Below the pieces are notes generated by a model that did not search any database, was not told the origin of the DNA, and worked only from the letters and a program-made list of their open reading frames with translations. From Lutibacter oricola (GTDB lineage Bacteria > Bacteroidota > Bacteroidia > Flavobacteriales > Flavobacteriaceae): a DNA stretch of 64,000 nucleotides. Positions 55,731 through 64,000 of the stretch are shown here, piece after piece. The stretch spans positions 310,001-374,000 of the forward strand of contig NZ_FNNJ01000001.1 in the NCBI RefSeq assembly GCF_900106565.1. Direction: 5' to 3'. Both the position numbers and the translations under genes were made by a program. The stretch's first letter is position 1. Every line of letters starts with the position of its first letter.

Positions 55731-55768
55731 AAGGTCTGTAAACTTAGGTTTATGGGCCTTTTTTTTGA
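55731..55768 (+). terminator. Terminator after the DUF2911 gene
   Basis: AAGGTCTGTAAAC pairs with GTTTATGGGCCTT (three G-U pairs) around a short loop, followed by a run of T. Confidence 0.7.
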
Positions 55769-55814
55769 GATATTAATACTTAAAATTAGACTTTATTCTT
55801 TTGTAGATTAACCG

Positions 55815-55822
55815 TAACTTTG
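55815..55822 (+). promoter_or_regulatory. Promoter -7 element of leuS
   Basis: TAACTTTG matches TAnnTTTG exactly. Initiation would fall near 55828, inside a palindrome and about 20 bases before the ATG at 55848. Confidence 0.6.
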
Positions 55823-55823
55823 C

Positions 55824-55843
55824 GCTTTCAAAAATTTGAAAGC
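55824..55843. promoter_or_regulatory. Palindrome at the leuS transcription start and leader
   Basis: GCTTTCAAA-AA-TTTGAAAGC has nine-base arms. It lies immediately after the -7 element and ends four bases before the leuS ATG. It could be an operator or a leader hairpin that hides the ribosome site. Function unknown. Confidence 0.45.
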
Positions 55844-55847
55844 GACC

Positions 55848-58664
55848 ATGGAATATAATTTTAGAGAGATAGAAGCCAAATGGCAACAGTATTGGGCAGA
55901 CAACCAAACGTTTAAAGCCGAAAATAAATCAGATAAACCAAAGTTTTTTGTGTTAGATATGTTTCCATACCCATCGGGTGCAGGATTACACGTTGGGCAT
56001 CCACTTGGTTATATAGCATCAGATATTTATGCACGTTACAAACGTCATAAAGGTTTTAACGTTATGCATCCGCAAGGATATGATTCTTTTGGATTACCTG
56101 CAGAGCAATATGCTATTCAAACAGGGCAACATCCTGCAGTTACTACTGCAGCTAATGTTAAAACATATAGAAAACAATTAGATAAAATTGGTTTTTCGTT
56201 CGATTGGTCTCGTGAGGTACGAACTTCAGATCCTAATTATTACAAATGGACACAATGGATTTTTATTCAATTGTTCAATTCATGGTATAACAAAACAAGC
56301 GATAAAGCTGAGGATGTTTCTACTTTAATTTCAATTTTTGAAGCTGAAGGAAATGCAACAGTAAAAGCTGCTTGTGATGATGAAATAGCCATTTTTTCGG
56401 CTGAAGATTGGAAAAATTATTCAGAAGAAAAGAAACAAGAAATATTATTACAATACCGTTTAACATTTTTATCTGAAACTGAAGTTAACTGGTGTCCTGC
56501 TTTAGGAACTGTGTTAGCAAATGATGAAATTGTAAACGGAGTTTCAGAGCGTGGAGGTCATCCAGTAGTTCGTAAAAAAATGATGCAATGGAGTATGAGA
56601 ATTACTGCGTATGCACAACGTTTATTAGATGGATTGGATAAAATTGATTGGCCACAGCCTTTAAAAGATTCTCAAACTTACTGGATTGGTCGTTCAGAAG
56701 GTGCAATGGTAGATTTTAAGGTTGACGGATTTGAAAATGACAAAATTTCTGTGTTTACAACGCGTCCTGATACAATTTACGGAGTAAGTTTTATGACATT
56801 GGCTCCAGAACACGAATTAGTGTCTAAAATTGTAACAGATAAGCAAAGAGATGCAGTTGAGGAATACGTGAAGGCTACTGCAAAACGTAGCGAATTAGAG
56901 CGTATGGCCGATGTGAAAACCATTTCTGGTGTGTTTACAGGTGCTTATGCTTTACATCCTTTTACTGGTGAAAAAGTACAAATTTGGATTGGAGATTATG
57001 TATTGGCTAGTTATGGAACGGGAGCTGTAATGGCTGTGCCTTGTGGAGATGAGCGTGATTATGCTTTTGCTAATCATTTTGGATTAGAAATTCCTAATAT
57101 TTTTGAAGGTGTAGATATTTCTGAAGAGGCTTGTTCAACAAAAGAAGGTGTAAAAATTGCAAATTCTGACTTTTTAGATGGATTGACCTATAAAAAGGCA
57201 ATGAAACGTATTATTTACGAAATTGAACAAAAAGGAATAGGTTATGGTAAAATAAACTATCGTTTACGTGATGCTGTATTTAGTCGTCAACGTTATTGGG
57301 GTGAACCTTTCCCTGTGTATTATAAAAACGGATTACCACAAATGATTGACAAAGCACATTTGCCAATTGTTTTACCAGAAGTTGAAAAATATTTACCTAC
57401 TGAAGATGGAAAACCACCTTTAGGAAATGCATCAGTTTGGGCTTGGGATACCGTTAAAAATGAGGTTGTTTCAAATAATGAAATTAATGGTGAAACAGTG
57501 TTTGCTTTAGAGTTGAATACTATGCCAGGTTGGGCAGGAAGTTCACAGTATTTTAACCGTTATATGGATCCAACAAATAGTGAGGATATCTTCTCGCAAG
57601 AAGCGGTAAATTATTGGCAAGATGTAGATTTATACATTGGAGGAAGCGAGCACGCAACAGGTCATTTACTGTATTCTCGTTTTTGGCAAAAGTTTATGTT
57701 TGATAGAGGTTTTGTACCAAATGATGAGTATGCTAAAAAATTGATTAACCAAGGAATGATTACTGGAACTTCGGCTTTTGTTTATAGAGTTGAGGGTGAA
57801 AATAAGTTTGTTTCAAAAGGATTAAAAGGAGATTATAAAGTTCAAAAAATTCATTCTGATGTTTCTTTTGTAAATACATCAGATGAGTTAGATGTTGAAG
57901 CTTTTAAAAACTGGAGAGAAGAATTTAAGGATGCTGAATTTGTTCTGGAAGATGGAAAATATGTTGTTGGCCGTGAGGTAGAAAAAATGTCAAAATCTAA
58001 ATACAATGTTGTAAACCCAGATACTATTTGTGAAGAATACGGAGCGGATAGTTTACGTTTATTCGAAATGTTTTTAGGCCCTTTAGAACAATCAAAACCT
58101 TGGAAAACTTCAGGAATTTCTGGAGTATATTCATTCTTGAAAAAACTTTGGAAATTATACATTGTTAATGGAGAATTTTCAGTTAATGAAGAAGCGCCAA
58201 CAAAAGATGAATTAAAAACGCTTCATAAAACAATTAAAAAAGTTGAAGAGGATATTGCTAATTTCTCTTTTAATACATCAGTTTCAACATTTATGATTGC
58301 CGTTAATGAGTTAACAGCTTTAAAATGTAATAAACGTGCAATTTTAGAACCTTTAGCTGTAATAATTGAGCCTTATGCGCCACATATTGCTGAGGAATTA
58401 TGGAGTAAATTAGGAAACACAACTTCGGTTTCTGATACTGATTTCCCAATTTTTGAACCAGAACATTTGGTAGAAAGTAATAAAGTGTATCCTGTTTCAT
58501 TTAATGGTAAAATGCGTTTTAAAATGGAATTACCATTAGATATGAGTAAAGAAGATATTGAAGCTGCTGTAATGGCACACGAGAAAACCGAAGCTCAATT
58601 ACAGGGTAGAACCCCTAAAAAAGTAATTATTGTACCTGGCAAAATTATTAATATAGTTGGGTAG
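55848..58664 (+). CDS. leuS: Leucine--tRNA ligase
   Basis: The 938-residue class I synthetase charges tRNA-Leu. The HIGH-type motif is HVGHPLGY near residue 47, and KMSKSKYN lies near 710. The editing domain contains the threonine-rich FTTRPDTIYGVSFM and the DERDYAFA segment. It is about 80 residues longer than the E. coli enzyme, because of insertions such as VSTLISIFEAEGNATVKAAC in the early catalytic core and GLKGDYKVQKIHSDVSFVN just before KMSKS. The ATG at 55848 was chosen; a TTG 12 bases upstream lies inside the leader palindrome. Confidence 0.97.
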   Translation: MEYNFREIEAKWQQYWADNQTFKAENKSDKPKFFVLDMFPYPSGAGLHVGHPLGYIASDIYARYKRHKGFNVMHPQGYDSFGLPAEQYAIQTGQHPAVTTAANVKTYRKQLDKIGFSFDWSREVRTSDPNYYKWTQWIFIQLFNSWYNKTSDKAEDVSTLISIFEAEGNATVKAACDDEIAIFSAEDWKNYSEEKKQEILLQYRLTFLSETEVNWCPALGTVLANDEIVNGVSERGGHPVVRKKMMQWSMRITAYAQRLLDGLDKIDWPQPLKDSQTYWIGRSEGAMVDFKVDGFENDKISVFTTRPDTIYGVSFMTLAPEHELVSKIVTDKQRDAVEEYVKATAKRSELERMADVKTISGVFTGAYALHPFTGEKVQIWIGDYVLASYGTGAVMAVPCGDERDYAFANHFGLEIPNIFEGVDISEEACSTKEGVKIANSDFLDGLTYKKAMKRIIYEIEQKGIGYGKINYRLRDAVFSRQRYWGEPFPVYYKNGLPQMIDKAHLPIVLPEVEKYLPTEDGKPPLGNASVWAWDTVKNEVVSNNEINGETVFALELNTMPGWAGSSQYFNRYMDPTNSEDIFSQEAVNYWQDVDLYIGGSEHATGHLLYSRFWQKFMFDRGFVPNDEYAKKLINQGMITGTSAFVYRVEGENKFVSKGLKGDYKVQKIHSDVSFVNTSDELDVEAFKNWREEFKDAEFVLEDGKYVVGREVEKMSKSKYNVVNPDTICEEYGADSLRLFEMFLGPLEQSKPWKTSGISGVYSFLKKLWKLYIVNGEFSVNEEAPTKDELKTLHKTIKKVEEDIANFSFNTSVSTFMIAVNELTALKCNKRAILEPLAVIIEPYAPHIAEELWSKLGNTTSVSDTDFPIFEPEHLVESNKVYPVSFNGKMRFKMELPLDMSKEDIEAAVMAHEKTEAQLQGRTPKKVIIVPGKIINIVG

Positions 58665-58721
58665 CGGTTAATATTATATTGGTTAATATTAATATCGTAG
58701 TATTAATGTTAATTTTATCTT

Positions 58722-58770
58722 AAAAAGAGCTTTTTTAACAATAAATATGTTAAAATAAGCTCTTTTTTTT
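58722..58770 (+). terminator. Terminator after leuS
   Basis: A long stem (AAAAAGAGCTT...TTAACA with TGTTAA...AAGCTCTTTTT) is followed by eight T. It separates leuS from ald. Confidence 0.8.
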
Positions 58771-58804
58771 GCTTATTTTGCGCAATAAATAAAAAATCTC
58801 AAAA

Positions 58805-59875
58805 ATGATTGTAGGTCTTCCAAAAGAAATTAAAAATAACGAAAGTAGGGTAGCAATAACTCCAGGAGGAGTATTTGAATTAACTAAAAATAACCATAAA
58901 GTTTATGTTCAAAAAGGAGCTGGATTTGATAGTGGTTTTGGAGATAGTGATTATATAAACGCAGGTGCTGAAATTCTTCCAACTATAGAAGATGTATATG
59001 CTATCGCTGAAATGATTGTGAAGGTTAAAGAACCTATCGAAGAAGAATATAAGTTAGCAAAAGAAGGTCAAATTATTTTTACATATTTTCACTTTGCTTC
59101 AAACAATAATTTAATTGATGCAATGGTAAATAGTAAAGCAGTTTGTATTGCTTATGAAACTGTTGAGGTAGATAAAACTTTGCCTTTATTAACACCAATG
59201 TCTGAGGTTGCTGGTAGAATGGCTGTGCAACAAGGTGCTAAATACTTAGAAAAACCAATTAAAGGAAAAGGCGTTTTATTAGGTGGTGTACCAGGTGTTA
59301 AACCAGGAAAAGTACTTATTTTAGGTGGTGGAGTTGTTGGTGTTCAAGCAGCAAAAATGGCCGCTGGTTTAGGAGCTATTGTTAACATTTTAGATATTAA
59401 CTTAGATCGTTTAAGATATATAAACGATATTATGCCTAATAACGTAATTACTGAGTTTTCTAGTGAGTATAATATTAGAAAGCATATTAAAGATGCAGAT
59501 TTAATTGTTGGAGGAGTTTTAATTCCAGGAGCAAAAGCACCAAAATTAATTACTAGAGATATGTTAAAGGACATGCAACCAGGAACTGTAATAGTTGATG
59601 TTGCAGTAGATCAAGGAGGTTGTATTGAAACTACTAAAGCAACTACGCACGAAGACCCTATTTATATTATTGATGATGTTGTACATTACTGTGTAGCTAA
59701 TATGCCAGGAGCAGTACCTTACACTTCTACAATTGCATTAACTAACGTAACACTGCCTTACGTACTGCAATTAGCAAATAAAGGATGGGAAAAAGCTTGT
59801 GATGAAAATGCACCTTTACAAAAAGGAGTAAACATAGTTAATGGTGAAATTATTTGTCAAGATATATTAAAATAA
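58805..59875 (+). CDS. ald: Alanine dehydrogenase
   Basis: The 356-residue NAD-dependent enzyme interconverts L-alanine and pyruvate plus ammonia. It starts MIVGLPKEIKNNESRVAITP and has TYFHFASN near residue 92. The catalytic His lies in this segment, and TPMSEVAGRMAVQQGA follows near 130. The nucleotide loop is ILGGGVVGVQAAKMAAGLGA near 165. The length is slightly below the usual 370. It is monocistronic, bounded by terminators on both sides. Confidence 0.95.
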   Translation: MIVGLPKEIKNNESRVAITPGGVFELTKNNHKVYVQKGAGFDSGFGDSDYINAGAEILPTIEDVYAIAEMIVKVKEPIEEEYKLAKEGQIIFTYFHFASNNNLIDAMVNSKAVCIAYETVEVDKTLPLLTPMSEVAGRMAVQQGAKYLEKPIKGKGVLLGGVPGVKPGKVLILGGGVVGVQAAKMAAGLGAIVNILDINLDRLRYINDIMPNNVITEFSSEYNIRKHIKDADLIVGGVLIPGAKAPKLITRDMLKDMQPGTVIVDVAVDQGGCIETTKATTHEDPIYIIDDVVHYCVANMPGAVPYTSTIALTNVTLPYVLQLANKGWEKACDENAPLQKGVNIVNGEIICQDILK

Positions 59876-59903
59876 TACAGTTGTTTTAAAAATATAAGAG
59901 TTC

Positions 59904-59938
59904 AAAAAAGCCTTCATATTTCTATGAAGGCTTTTTTT
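59904..59938 (+). terminator. Terminator after ald
   Basis: AAAAAAGCCTTCAT pairs with ATGAAGGCTTTTTT around a six-base loop and runs into T. The longer open frame of the following SemiSWEET gene begins inside this T-run. Confidence 0.85.
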
Positions 59939-59941
59939 GTT

Positions 59942-59949
59942 TAGTTTTG
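59942..59949 (+). promoter_or_regulatory. Promoter -7 element of the SemiSWEET gene
   Basis: TAGTTTTG matches TAnnTTTG exactly, 14 bases before the ATG at 59964, directly after the ald terminator. Confidence 0.55.
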
Positions 59950-59963
59950 TGTTTTATATTATA

Positions 59964-60233
59964 ATGATAGATAATTACGAAATTATAGGTTTAATAGCAG
60001 CTACTTTAACTACAGCATCATTTATTCCACAAGTTTACAAAACTTGGAAAACAAAAGATGTTAGCAGCTTGTCTTTAACCATGTATTTAGTGTTTTTTAC
60101 AGGAATTGTTCTGTGGCTTATTTATGGTATTCATTTAAAAAGCTTGGCAATGATAGTTTCTAATATTGTAACTGGGATATTAGCTATAATGCTTATTGTT
60201 TTTAAGTTAGTTTATACTAATAATAAGAATTAA
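59964..60233 (+). CDS. SemiSWEET sugar transporter
   Basis: The 89-residue protein has three membrane helices. It carries the PQ-loop signature TTASFIPQVYKTWKTKDVSS in helix 1 and MYLVFFTGIVLWLIYGIHL in helix 2-3. SemiSWEETs dimerise into a passive transporter for small sugars. The ATG at 59964 was chosen; the longer TTG frame begins inside a terminator and carries the -7 element. Its end overlaps the convergent TraB-like gene by 17 bases. Confidence 0.92.
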   Translation: MIDNYEIIGLIAATLTTASFIPQVYKTWKTKDVSSLSLTMYLVFFTGIVLWLIYGIHLKSLAMIVSNIVTGILAIMLIVFKLVYTNNKN

Positions 60234-63200
60234 AGTTATTTTCTTGCTTTAAGTTAACACGTTTTCTGTTTTTTAATCTAGTTGCTTCTACAAAATTATC
60301 CAATAGTTCAGATAATTCTTTAGTTTCATCTATTTCTTGACCCGTTTTTTTGTGGAAATATTTAGTTTCAATTTTATTGTTTTTAGGTATTTCAAAAGCT
60401 ATAAAATTTAGTTTCCAACCTTTGTTATAGTTGTTAAAACTGTTGTTTTGTTTGGTTTTATAAAAGTAGATGTTGTAATTTTTTTCTGAAATTTTAAAAG
60501 TTCGTTTTTCTAAAAACTCTAAACTGTCTTTATTTTTTTCGATATCTCTATAATTCTTAAATAAAACTGAGGTAGCAATTGCTTGTTGATTTTTGAATTT
60601 ACTTGGAAATAAGTGTTCTTTTTTTATCTCTTTAAGCTCTTTATATAAAATAGATCTACTTTTTATGTTAGAAGCTAATTCATTAAACATTTCAGTATTA
60701 AAGCTTTCTTTAGCTTCAATTTTTAAAATAATAAAAAGAATTTTAACGAAATAATTATCTGTAGTTTCAAGCTTAGTTAAAAACTCTGCTATATTTTTAT
60801 CTTTTCTAAACGGAAACAATAATTGGGTATATGAATTTAAACTATTGTCCATACTATAATTATTATAGCTTCTATAAGAGCCTTTTTTAAACGAATTATT
60901 TTCAATTTTTTTACTTAATTGTCTTTTTAATTCAATTTTAGCTTCTGTTAAAATCTGATTTTTATAACTTTTATATACTTTAGGATTTATTAGTTTCTTT
61001 TTAGTTAACGCGGCTAATAAATCATAAATAGGCTCTTTATATTCATTAATTGTTGTAAAATTAAGTAAGCTAGGAAAAAGCTGTTTGCTAATTTCTAACG
61101 AGTCATTTAATGGCCTTAGCATTGAAGAAATTTCAAAAGCTTTAGAAGTTAACGGAAAATCATATTCCAATAGTTTTAAAAGCTTTTTGTTGGCTTCACT
61201 TGTGTTTTTATTTGCAAAAGAATTGATAATTGCTATTTGATTGTACGGGTTGTCGTACGAGTTTTTGTAAAGGTTTTCTAAAAACGGTTTTACTTTAGGA
61301 TTTTTTAAATAAGACAACTGTTTTAATAAGCTCGTTTTAACTTTTTGTTGACTTTCGTCAAACTTAAAATTAGAAATAATATCAATTAATTCATCAGTGT
61401 TAGATTCATTAAAATCTATTGTTTGATACGAGTCGTAAACTAAACTGTCTTTATTTTTAAGGGCTTCAAAAAACAAATCGGTTTTACTTGTTAAAAGCGA
61501 TTTGCCAAATACAGAATCGTTTGGTTTAAACGAATTGTAGAATTCATCAATAAATTTAGAGTGCGTTTGTGCAGTGTCTATTAGAGATTCTAATTTGTAA
61601 ACTACACCATTTTTTAAAACATATTTTACTTTAATGGCTTTGCTACTTTCTTTATTTTTCAATAAAAAATTAAGTTGTTCAAACCCATTTTTATCTTTAC
61701 CGGTAGTTTTGTTCGATAAAATAAACTTTTTCTTTTTGTTTGAAGTGTTGTTAAGTAGGTAATCTGGATTTATAGAAGCTACATTAACGCTGTTTAAATG
61801 ATTAAAAACAGAGGTTGAAGTGTATTGTTTAGTTAAATTGTTCCATAGCGAATCTACGTTTGCGTAGCTTTCATAATCGTGATATTTATTAAAAGTTACC
61901 CTAACATCTTCATTTAAATCACTTTTATAAACTAAGCTTCGTTTTTTAGGCATATAATCCTTCTTCTTTTTGCGATTGTTCCAAAAGTAATTTAAATCCA
62001 ACGGTGGTTTTATAGTTGTATTTACTGTAAAATGAAGACTTGTATCTTTTCTAACTTCAAACTTTTCTGCTGGAATTTTAAAGTTGGTAATTTTAAAAGA
62101 ATCGAAGAATTTTTTAGGTGTAACTTTTGTATTACTTAAGCATCCAATTAGATAGTATTTACCTCCGTTTAAAACTGTTTTTAAGTGAAGAAATTGTGAG
62201 TTGTTAAATTTAGTATTTGAAATAAATGTTTTGGTAGTAGAGTTTTGAAATTTACCGCCGTTGTATTTTAAATCTATATTTTTATAAAAACGTTCGTGAA
62301 TTCGTTCTAATTCAAAATCATCTTCTTCAATATAATTTATGTCATTTAAAATAACCTCTTTTACAAAATAATAATTGTTTGTACCCATAGCTTCAATTAA
62401 ACGCTCTCCAACGCTATTTTTGTTAGAAAATTTATTAAACTTTGGTACTTCAACAGTAAAACCTCCAAGTTTTGGAGCAACAGAAACAAACTCGTTTCCA
62501 ATATTGTTAAATTTTATAGTGCTAAATAGTTTTTCACCTTCTTTTTTAACAAAATCTTTTTTACCTCCCATTTTAAAAATAATAACCTCTATTGGAGTAA
62601 CAAAAATTTGGTAGCGTTGATAATTGCCTGTTTTGGTTTTGTTTACAATATTAAAGCCTTCAAATCCACTTTTAGAAATTTTAGTTTTTTCAATAATTTT
62701 TCCAGGTATGTTTTCGAATAATAATTTATCAATTTCGTTTAAGGTTAGTTTTTCTTTGTTTAAGGCGTTAAATGTGCTAATTCTAGAAATGTTTATGTAT
62801 GAGCCGTTAGTTAAATCTGGACATAAATAAACTTGGCTATTCATAAAATTAAGCTCAAATAATTTGTGAGGTAAATTAACCGTAAAAAACCCGTCAGAAC
62901 TTGTTTGAGGTTGGTAAGGTGTATTTATAAATTTTTCATCAATTTTATTTTTAATGCTTTCCCCTTTTTTAGTTTTTTTAGATAATAAAGGAGTTAAGGT
63001 ATAGCCTTTTTCTTTTAATAAATTTAAAACACCTTCGTCTCCAGCTAAATGTGCAGCACCTATACCAGCAAACAAGCTACCTTTTTTCATAATCGTATCC
63101 ATATTGGCAGCCATTTCTTCGTTACGTAAGTACAGCATATATTTCATATGGTGTTTTGTAAACATACCTTTATTTATAGAGTCTAAAAGCGAAATATTTT

Positions 63201-63831
63201 TTTCTCTATATGTATTGTTTAAAAGATTCATATAGTAATCGTCTTTTAATTTTTTCTGAAGCCAAACATCAGGTTTTTCTTTATTTGCATTTATAGAGGC
63301 TCTTTCAACAAGGTAAGTAGAGCGCTCAACATCTTCTAAGCTAAATATTTTTTTGTTGAATTTTTTACCAGCTTGGTAAATAAACATATCCAAATAAGTA
63401 TCTTCTTGAAAATCTTGCATAGCTGTATTTGTTCTATACAAAACATTGTTTATTAACTGATTTTCTTGCGAAATAAAGAATACTAATTGTTCTTTTTTAG
63501 GTTGTTTTAATTCAAAAGCTTTATTGTAAAAACTACTGTTACCATAAAGGTTGTTGTACGAAAGTGCTAGTGTCATTTCACGCATGTTAAAAGCGTATTC
63601 TAGCCATTCATTAGGGTCAGATTCTAATGCAACAAAATCAGCTTTTTGAAGCGATTCAAAAAATATGTCATCTAAATTAAATGCAATTTTCTGACTAACA
63701 TGCATGGTTCCAAATAGATATGATTCTTTTTCTAATCCATTACCAGAAATTTTCCAAAGTAAGCTATTTTCTTTTTGAGCTTGAGCTATAATTGCGCAAA
63801 AAAGAAGAAGGAATAAAAATATTTTTTTCAT
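60217..63831 (-). CDS. TraB/GumN-type protein with very long C-terminal extension
   Basis: The 1204-residue protein has a signal peptide (MKKIFLFLLLFCAIIAQAQ). A TraB/GumN domain follows (about 20-290: LLWKISGNGLEKESYLFGTM with the GTMH motif near 42, and GIGAAHLAGDEGVLNLL near 255). That domain alone is normally about 280-300 residues. The remaining 900 residues are unusual. About 305-800 looks like up to three successive beta-rich modules (FFTVNLPHKLFELNF; GGFTVEVPKFNKFS; NGFEQLNFLLKNKES). About 820-1020 is helical and HEAT-like (QQKVKTSLLKQLSYLKNPKV). Function is unknown; TraB-domain proteins are suspected metalloproteases. Confidence 0.82.
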   Translation of the reverse strand: MKKIFLFLLLFCAIIAQAQKENSLLWKISGNGLEKESYLFGTMHVSQKIAFNLDDIFFESLQKADFVALESDPNEWLEYAFNMREMTLALSYNNLYGNSSFYNKAFELKQPKKEQLVFFISQENQLINNVLYRTNTAMQDFQEDTYLDMFIYQAGKKFNKKIFSLEDVERSTYLVERASINANKEKPDVWLQKKLKDDYYMNLLNNTYREKNISLLDSINKGMFTKHHMKYMLYLRNEEMAANMDTIMKKGSLFAGIGAAHLAGDEGVLNLLKEKGYTLTPLLSKKTKKGESIKNKIDEKFINTPYQPQTSSDGFFTVNLPHKLFELNFMNSQVYLCPDLTNGSYINISRISTFNALNKEKLTLNEIDKLLFENIPGKIIEKTKISKSGFEGFNIVNKTKTGNYQRYQIFVTPIEVIIFKMGGKKDFVKKEGEKLFSTIKFNNIGNEFVSVAPKLGGFTVEVPKFNKFSNKNSVGERLIEAMGTNNYYFVKEVILNDINYIEEDDFELERIHERFYKNIDLKYNGGKFQNSTTKTFISNTKFNNSQFLHLKTVLNGGKYYLIGCLSNTKVTPKKFFDSFKITNFKIPAEKFEVRKDTSLHFTVNTTIKPPLDLNYFWNNRKKKKDYMPKKRSLVYKSDLNEDVRVTFNKYHDYESYANVDSLWNNLTKQYTSTSVFNHLNSVNVASINPDYLLNNTSNKKKKFILSNKTTGKDKNGFEQLNFLLKNKESSKAIKVKYVLKNGVVYKLESLIDTAQTHSKFIDEFYNSFKPNDSVFGKSLLTSKTDLFFEALKNKDSLVYDSYQTIDFNESNTDELIDIISNFKFDESQQKVKTSLLKQLSYLKNPKVKPFLENLYKNSYDNPYNQIAIINSFANKNTSEANKKLLKLLEYDFPLTSKAFEISSMLRPLNDSLEISKQLFPSLLNFTTINEYKEPIYDLLAALTKKKLINPKVYKSYKNQILTEAKIELKRQLSKKIENNSFKKGSYRSYNNYSMDNSLNSYTQLLFPFRKDKNIAEFLTKLETTDNYFVKILFIILKIEAKESFNTEMFNELASNIKSRSILYKELKEIKKEHLFPSKFKNQQAIATSVLFKNYRDIEKNKDSLEFLEKRTFKISEKNYNIYFYKTKQNNSFNNYNKGWKLNFIAFEIPKNNKIETKYFHKKTGQEIDETKELSELLDNFVEATRLKNRKRVNLKQENNFNSYY

Positions 63832-63975
63832 AGAGTTTTCTTATAAGAGGGTAAACTTTAAAATTAACTAAAACATTCACAAACAGCAAACTTTAAAGGT
63901 GTAAATAATTTGTATATTTACTTTTTTAAGGAAGCAAAAGTTGTAAGTCTTCAATCAAAAAACAACTTATAATTA

Positions 63976-64000
63976 ATGAAAATTAAACAACTCTCATTAA
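63976..64000 (+). CDS. Start of a gene cut by the right edge
   Basis: ATG at 63976 opens a frame (MKIKQLSL) that runs to the edge without a stop. The upstream GTATATTTAC resembles a -7 element with one mismatch. The basic-then-hydrophobic beginning could be a signal peptide. Nothing more can be said from eight codons. Confidence 0.4.

Noticed and set aside
58666-58691. Two copies of GGTTAATATTA spaced 15 bases apart after leuS
   Set aside because: Short, A/T-only sequence next to a terminator; likely chance in AT-rich DNA, with no further copies beside it.

Overview
The window is AT-rich, densely coded DNA typical of Flavobacteriaceae (Bacteroidota). Evidence: secreted proteases ending in type IX secretion (T9SS) sorting domains; TonB receptors with a CarboxypepD_reg-like N-terminal domain; atpD-atpC as an isolated pair; DUF4286, DUF2911 and DUF3179 proteins; and promoters with the Bacteroidota -7 element TAnnTTTG, several with a TTG about 18-21 bases upstream. 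I see no rRNA, tRNA, CRISPR array, phage or insertion sequence. No gene-free stretch exceeds 300 bases.

Layout. 0-7.4 kb: a radical SAM protein cut by the left edge, Mn-type superoxide dismutase, mutS between two SPOUT RNA methyltransferases, a TatA-like subunit, a PAP2 phosphatase and an O-methyltransferase. 7.4-13.7 kb: a minus-strand signalling block (ECF sigma factor with a zinc-motif partner, NTF2-like secreted protein, 1340-residue six-PAS hybrid histidine kinase, small histidine kinase). 13.9-16.8 kb: panB, a VOC protein, a D-2-hydroxyacid dehydrogenase fused to a VOC domain, and a TM2 protein. 16.8-29 kb: an aminolipid acyltransferase of OlsF/GlsF type, aspartate kinase, GNAT, fbp, mgtE, rsmA, DUF4286, a TPR protein, a 47-residue gene behind a sigma-54-like promoter, serS, a lipoprotein and ribF. 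29-38.8 kb: two paralogous secreted metzincin proteases and a TonB receptor. 39-43.3 kb: atpDC, a DUF3179 lipoprotein and rseP. 43.3-53 kb: the metal region. 53-64 kb: panE, a DMT exporter, DUF2911, leuS, ald, a SemiSWEET, a very long TraB/GumN-type protein, and the first codons of a gene cut by the right edge.

The most interesting part is 44.1-53 kb, which holds two different FeoB systems. System 1 is conventional: feoA, feoB and a 38-residue FeoB-associated Cys-rich membrane protein. Its promoter contains a perfect 7-1-7 palindrome. System 2 reads the other way: an MntR/DtxR-like regulator, then a protein joining a membrane helix, a DtxR module and a C-terminal FeoA domain, then FeoB split into a separate GTPase and a separate membrane permease with an unusual gate motif. 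A TonB receptor is transcribed divergently. The intergenic region between them carries a 5-4-5 DtxR-type palindrome at the position expected for the -33 element of both promoters. My inference is a self-contained metal (Fe or Mn) uptake module spanning both membranes, with its metal sensor tethered to the inner membrane.

Several start codons were set by promoters: where a -7 element lies inside the longest open frame, the downstream ATG was chosen (first metalloprotease, rseP, the SCO protein, the DtxR-like regulator, leuS, the SemiSWEET).
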